Assembly: GCA_943325435.2 (NCBI GenBank)
Contig: CALPPK020000004.1
Coordinates: forward strand, 1-16,458
Length of the DNA: 16,458 nt
Reading direction: 5' to 3'
Origin: Bifidobacterium breve
Lineage (GTDB): Bacteria > Actinomycetota > Acidimicrobiia > Acidimicrobiales > Ilumatobacteraceae
The notes under the pieces: model-generated
What the model was told of the DNA's origin: nothing
Seen by the model: the letters and a program-made list of their open reading frames with translations, nothing else
Databases searched by the model: none
Made by a program: the position numbers and the translations under genes
Shown here: positions 13,650 through 16,458 of the stretch, one piece after another
How the letters are laid out: each line of letters opens with the position of its first letter
Position numbering within the stretch: the stretch's first letter is position 1

Positions 13650-15204
13650 AGCCCATTTCTTTGATGATGGTCAGTGCCGCATTACGGCCGCTTGACCCCC
13701 ACACTCCGGCACCGGGGAAAGTGGCTGCACCTGTGAGGTACAGGCCCTTGATGGGTGTGTGGTACCTGGTGAGTTCTGGCGTCGAACCCATAAACGCAGC
13801 GAGCGGTCCGCCACCAAAACTGGTTGCATGACCCTTCGGAAGATGGAACTGCGATTCATAATGTGACGGAGTGAGAACTCGCCATTGCTCAATTGAATCC
13901 ATAAACCCAGGCTGAACTAATGATCCGAATTGTCGTAACCATCTCTCCGGTTCATCAATAGATTCCCACCCATCAGTAAACGAGTACGGCGTGTACAACG
14001 CCTCAAGACTGAAAACATTCTTTCCGGGCGGAACGATGGTGTCGTCAATATTGGAAGGAGTGTTCGCGAGTAGCGCCATTCGCGGCATCGTTTTGCCCTC
14101 GCGCATCAATTGAGAACCACGATGCAGTTCTGCCAGTGATGGGCTGACGATGATGGTAGAACCAGTGTTTTGAAGATGTGCAAGCGATTCTGTGAAGGCG
14201 TTGAACACTGGCGGGGTATTCGTGATTGCATCAATCTTTGATTCATATCCTTCGCCTGGGGCGTGGCTCTTCCAACGATTAACGAGTGAATTTGCTTTTG
14301 CTGGTGGATTTTTTAGCCATTGCACAAACGTGCGTTGCGGGTCGCACGCTGAGACAACGATGCGAGCAGTAACTGTGGCACCGTCGCCAGTTTGCACGGC
14401 GCTAACACGTGATCCTTCACAAATGATGCCGACAACACGCGTGCTTGTCCGCAGAAAACCTCCCGCTGCAAGAAATGACTGTTTGAGAGCTTCTGGCAAC
14501 ATTCCGCTTCCACCTACTGGGCGACCAAGTGTCCCAACGTGCCGCAGGGCATAGGAGATAGCGCCAAGTCCCGTGCCTGGAGTTTCGGGGGAGAGTCCCC
14601 ATACAACTGGACCTTCCACCATTGCTGGGCCAATGACGGCTTCGTTGTCAAAGAATTGTCGCATGACGTCAGCAGCCGACATCCGGCTCATGCGCAACAT
14701 TGAGGCCACACCACGACCACCTCTGCGAATAACGGTTGACAGTAGTGAACCTCTCGTCGGCGGATTCGCGGCCGCCTCAAGGATTAACCGTGCTACAGGT
14801 ATGGCAGTGTTTGCGAATTGTCTGTATCCGTCGACTGAATCCGGATGTGCAACTGCAAGTTCGTCAATGGTCTTGTCAACGTCATTCCACAATGGCCAGA
14901 ATTTTTCGGTTGTCCAGTCACCGTTTATTTGTGGCGGTTCGACATCAATGTATTGAAGACCGTGAGCAGACAAGTTGAGTTCTTCAGCAATGGGGGTTGT
15001 GCGAAATGTGAGGTGGTCGCAGTTGCAAATATTCACTGTGGCGCCACCGTATTGCTCGCTTGCAGCTGTGCCCCCAACCTCTGAACGGGCCTCAATGAGC
15101 AACGTAGACAAGCCGTGTCTGGCGAGATAAGCAGCAGTAACTAACCCGTTATGGCCCGCCCCTATAACGATGGCGTCAAAATCTGTTTCTGATCGCTTAG
15201 TCAC
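13648..15204 (-). CDS. FAD-dependent oxidoreductase, phytoene dehydrogenase (CrtI)-like
   Basis: Flavoprotein of 518 residues of the CrtI/amine-oxidase superfamily. The N-terminal Rossmann motif is DAIVIGAGHNGLVTAAYLAR (10-29), followed by LLIEARSEVGGTAASE (35-50), which contacts the FAD. The C-terminal FAD motif is GLYLTGAATFPGAGVWGSSG (487-506) with GRNAA. Full length for this group, which includes bacterial relatives of PYROXD2 and carotenoid desaturases. No other carotenoid genes (crtB, crtE, crtY) are present, so carotenoid desaturation is not supported; an unknown lipid or amine oxidation is as likely. The GTG start at 15204 has no clear ribosome binding site. It is divergent from the creatininase gene with a 34-base gap, so their promoters probably overlap. 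Confidence 0.82.
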   Translation of the reverse strand: MTKRSETDFDAIVIGAGHNGLVTAAYLARHGLSTLLIEARSEVGGTAASEQYGGATVNICNCDHLTFRTTPIAEELNLSAHGLQYIDVEPPQINGDWTTEKFWPLWNDVDKTIDELAVAHPDSVDGYRQFANTAIPVARLILEAAANPPTRGSLLSTVIRRGGRGVASMLRMSRMSAADVMRQFFDNEAVIGPAMVEGPVVWGLSPETPGTGLGAISYALRHVGTLGRPVGGSGMLPEALKQSFLAAGGFLRTSTRVVGIICEGSRVSAVQTGDGATVTARIVVSACDPQRTFVQWLKNPPAKANSLVNRWKSHAPGEGYESKIDAITNTPPVFNAFTESLAHLQNTGSTIIVSPSLAELHRGSQLMREGKTMPRMALLANTPSNIDDTIVPPGKNVFSLEALYTPYSFTDGWESIDEPERWLRQFGSLVQPGFMDSIEQWRVLTPSHYESQFHLPKGHATSFGGGPLAAFMGSTPELTRYHTPIKGLYLTGAATFPGAGVWGSSGRNAALTIIKEMG

Positions 15205-15226
15205 AGTCTCTATTCAAGCACTCAGA

Positions 15227-15232
15227 TAGGTT
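15227..15232 (+). promoter_or_regulatory. Putative -10 element of the creatininase-family gene
   Basis: TAGGTT is followed by six bases and ATG 15239, with no ribosome binding site between. It lies within the 34-base gap shared with the divergent oxidoreductase gene, so the two genes may influence each other's transcription. Confidence 0.45.
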
Positions 15233-15238
15233 TGTTGC

Positions 15239-16015
15239 ATGGCTTCTTCACGATTACTGGGTGACCTATCCGCATTGCAATTATCAGCCGAACTGTCAAA
15301 AGATTCGATCGTTGTTTTGCCGTTGGGTGCAATTGAGCAACACGGACCACACTTGCCGTTGAATACTGACTTCGTAGTGGCAGACGCCGTGTCTCGCGCT
15401 GCAGTAGAGAAGTTTGGTGCAGAAACAAATGCATGGCTGTTGCCGACTCTTCCGTTTACCAAATCAAACGAGCATGCATGGGCGGCGGGGACTATGTGGT
15501 TGTCAGCCACAACCATGATGTCTGTAATTGATGACATTGGCCGGTGTGTAGCAGCGACTCCTGCGAAGAAGATCATGTTTATTAACGGACATGGCGGCAA
15601 CAGTGCGTTGATGGCAATGATGAACCGGGAGTTGCGCCTGAAGTACGGCCTACAGACCTTCCTTGCTCATCCTCACATGCCTGCAGACCAAGGTGGATCA
15701 TCTGCCGAGTCAGAACTTGGTATGGGAGTCCACGGCGGTGTCGACGAAACTTCAGTGATGCTGCATTTGCGTCCTGACCTGGTCGATATGTCACTTGCAG
15801 TCCGTCGAGTGCCTGAGGGTCTGGCGAAGAACGAACAAGTGAAGTTCGGCGGTCGGGTCGCATTCGGATGGCTTTCAAATGACTTCTTCCCCGAAGGACA
15901 TATCGGCGATCCAACTGGGGCTAGTGCTGACCTAGGTTCGCGCATGTTCGCTGGTGCCGTTGAGTCTCTTGGCGGGGCTATGAAGGAAATTAGTCGTTTC
16001 GACTTTGGCCGATAA
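15239..16015 (+). CDS. Creatininase-family amidohydrolase (MftE-like)
   Basis: Metal-dependent amidohydrolase of 258 residues, the usual length for the creatininase family (creatininase, FAPy deformylase, mycofactocin peptidase MftE). Metal ligands are visible: E33 and H35 in LPLGAIEQHGPHLPL (28-42), D44 in NTDFV, H118 in FINGHGGN (114-121) and E170 in HGGVDETS (165-172). GDPTGASADLG at 223-233 is also typical. Sequence alone does not separate these activities. The mycofactocin precursor and radical-SAM genes (mftA, mftB, mftC) are not in the window, so an MftE role is only a possibility. ATG 15239 follows TAGGTT by six bases. A strong hairpin ends the transcript. Confidence 0.83.
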   Translation: MASSRLLGDLSALQLSAELSKDSIVVLPLGAIEQHGPHLPLNTDFVVADAVSRAAVEKFGAETNAWLLPTLPFTKSNEHAWAAGTMWLSATTMMSVIDDIGRCVAATPAKKIMFINGHGGNSALMAMMNRELRLKYGLQTFLAHPHMPADQGGSSAESELGMGVHGGVDETSVMLHLRPDLVDMSLAVRRVPEGLAKNEQVKFGGRVAFGWLSNDFFPEGHIGDPTGASADLGSRMFAGAVESLGGAMKEISRFDFGR

Positions 16016-16023
16016 ACACAAAA

Positions 16024-16064
16024 GGGGAGGAGCATTTCTGCCCCTCCCCAATGTTTTGCGTTTG
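16024..16064. terminator. Strong bidirectional Rho-independent terminator
   Basis: GGGGAGG (16024-16030) pairs with CCTCCCC (16043-16049). An inner GCA/TGC pairing around a TTTC loop extends the stem past one A-C mismatch. The + strand then has T-rich sequence (16052-16067), and the - strand reads TTTTGTGTTTA after the stem. It lies between two convergent genes and should end both the creatininase and the substrate-binding-protein transcripts. Confidence 0.88.
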
Positions 16065-16065
16065 T

Positions 16066-16458
16066 TTAACCAAGTTTGATTGCTGGGTTGATGTACTTGT
16101 TGGTGACGATGTCGTCAGCAACTAGGCCATCTTTAACCTTTGCGCCAGTTGAAGTGAACACTGGAGACGCAGTCGCAATGAATGCTGTAACGCGATCCAT
16201 GTCGAATGAACCAAGTGTTCCGTCTGGGCTGTTAGCGACGAGCTTGTCTTCTTGCATCTTTGCTACGGCAGCTTTTGCCTGGCCTGCGTCATACACCCAA
16301 CCGTTGTTGTACTGGTTGACAGCATCGAGAATGATTGCGTTAGCTGTGTCTGGCGCAGCAACATAATCAAGTGCAGCTTGCTGAATGACTGGCACGAGTG
16401 CCTTCAAGCAGGAGTCGTACTTAGTGATATTTGCTGGTGTGCCACCAAGTGACTGCGC
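16066..16458 (-). CDS. ABC transporter substrate-binding protein, NMT1/SsuA-like (C-terminal part)
   Basis: The gene enters from the right edge on the - strand and ends at TAA (16068-16066). About 130 residues are visible. The end of the protein reads KVKDGLVADDIVTNKYINPA, typical of the C-terminus of periplasmic binding proteins of the nitrate/sulfonate/taurine or thiamine-precursor (NMT1/THI5-like) group. The segment GTLGSFDMDRVTAFI is also in character. The N-terminus, where a lipoprotein signal would lie, is outside the window. The TTG at 16407 is an internal Leu, since the frame is open to the edge. No transporter permease or ATPase gene is visible. The ligand is unknown. Confidence 0.78.
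   Translation of the reverse strand, partial: AQSLGGTPANITKYDSCLKALVPVIQQAALDYVAAPDTANAIILDAVNQYNNGWVYDAGQAKAAVAKMQEDKLVANSPDGTLGSFDMDRVTAFIATASPVFTSTGAKVKDGLVADDIVTNKYINPAIKLG

Noticed and set aside
14192..14956. Two + strand frames (120 and 127 codons) opposite the FAD oxidoreductase gene
   Set aside because: No motif and no convincing start context; both are antisense to a well-supported 518-residue flavoprotein.
13648..15204. Carotenoid biosynthesis gene (crtI)
   Set aside because: Only the general CrtI-like FAD fold is visible and no phytoene synthase or other carotenoid gene lies nearby, so the specific name is not given.
1..16458. CRISPR arrays, tRNA or rRNA genes, insertion sequences, phage or toxin-antitoxin systems
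   Set aside because: No regularly spaced repeats, cloverleaf-like segments, transposase motifs or small paired genes were seen; xerD is the chromosomal recombinase and not a sign of a mobile element.

Overview
The window looks like chromosomal DNA from an actinobacterium of moderate G+C (about half by eye), probably from an Acidimicrobiia-like lineage. That placement is an inference. It rests on the order Nudix ADP-ribose pyrophosphatase - xerD - (trpS) - scpA - scpB - rluB, which resembles the Rv1700-Rv1711 order of Mycobacterium, and on the decaprenyl-phosphoryl-arabinose genes ubiA, dprE1 and dprE2. No rRNA, tRNA, CRISPR array, insertion sequence or phage gene was seen. Coding density is very high and most neighbouring genes overlap by 1-11 bases or nearly touch.

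Layout. (1) 1-1669, + strand: the end of a Nudix hydrolase gene, xerD, and a small HD-domain protein overlapping xerD by ATGA. (2) 1666-2655, - strand: trpS, convergent with the HD gene; the two TAG stops share one CTAG palindrome. (3) 2732-7280, + strand: a compact operon scpA-scpB-rluB-tyrA-aroA joining chromosome condensation, 23S rRNA pseudouridylation and aromatic amino acid synthesis. (4) 7290-10972, + strand: HAD-IB phosphatase, UbiA-type phosphoribosyltransferase, DprE1 and DprE2. Together they could convert PRPP plus polyprenyl phosphate into polyprenyl-phosphoryl-D-arabinose, with the HAD protein as candidate for the dephosphorylation step. (5) 10977-12170, - strand: a multi-pass GT-C (PIG-V-like) glycosyltransferase converging on dprE2. 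(6) 12263-13644, + strand: a crotonase-fold protein and a purine-type phosphoribosyltransferase, separated by a short region with two inverted repeats. (7) 13648-15204, - strand: a large FAD-dependent CrtI/phytoene-dehydrogenase-like oxidoreductase, divergent from a creatininase-family amidohydrolase at 15239-16015. (8) A strong bidirectional terminator at about 16024, then the 3' end of an NMT1-like ABC substrate-binding protein gene on the - strand.

A repeated regulatory pattern is visible. Several operon heads have a TANNNT -10-like hexamer with 6-7 bases before an ATG or GTG, and no ribosome binding site between. This suggests leaderless transcripts starting at the start codon, and it changes the preferred start of trpS and of the HAD gene. 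The most interesting biology is the self-contained polyprenyl-arabinose cassette, with a HAD phosphatase in place of the mycobacterial PAP2-type enzyme and a DprE1 carrying Thr where the benzothiazinone-reactive Cys of the tuberculosis enzyme lies.
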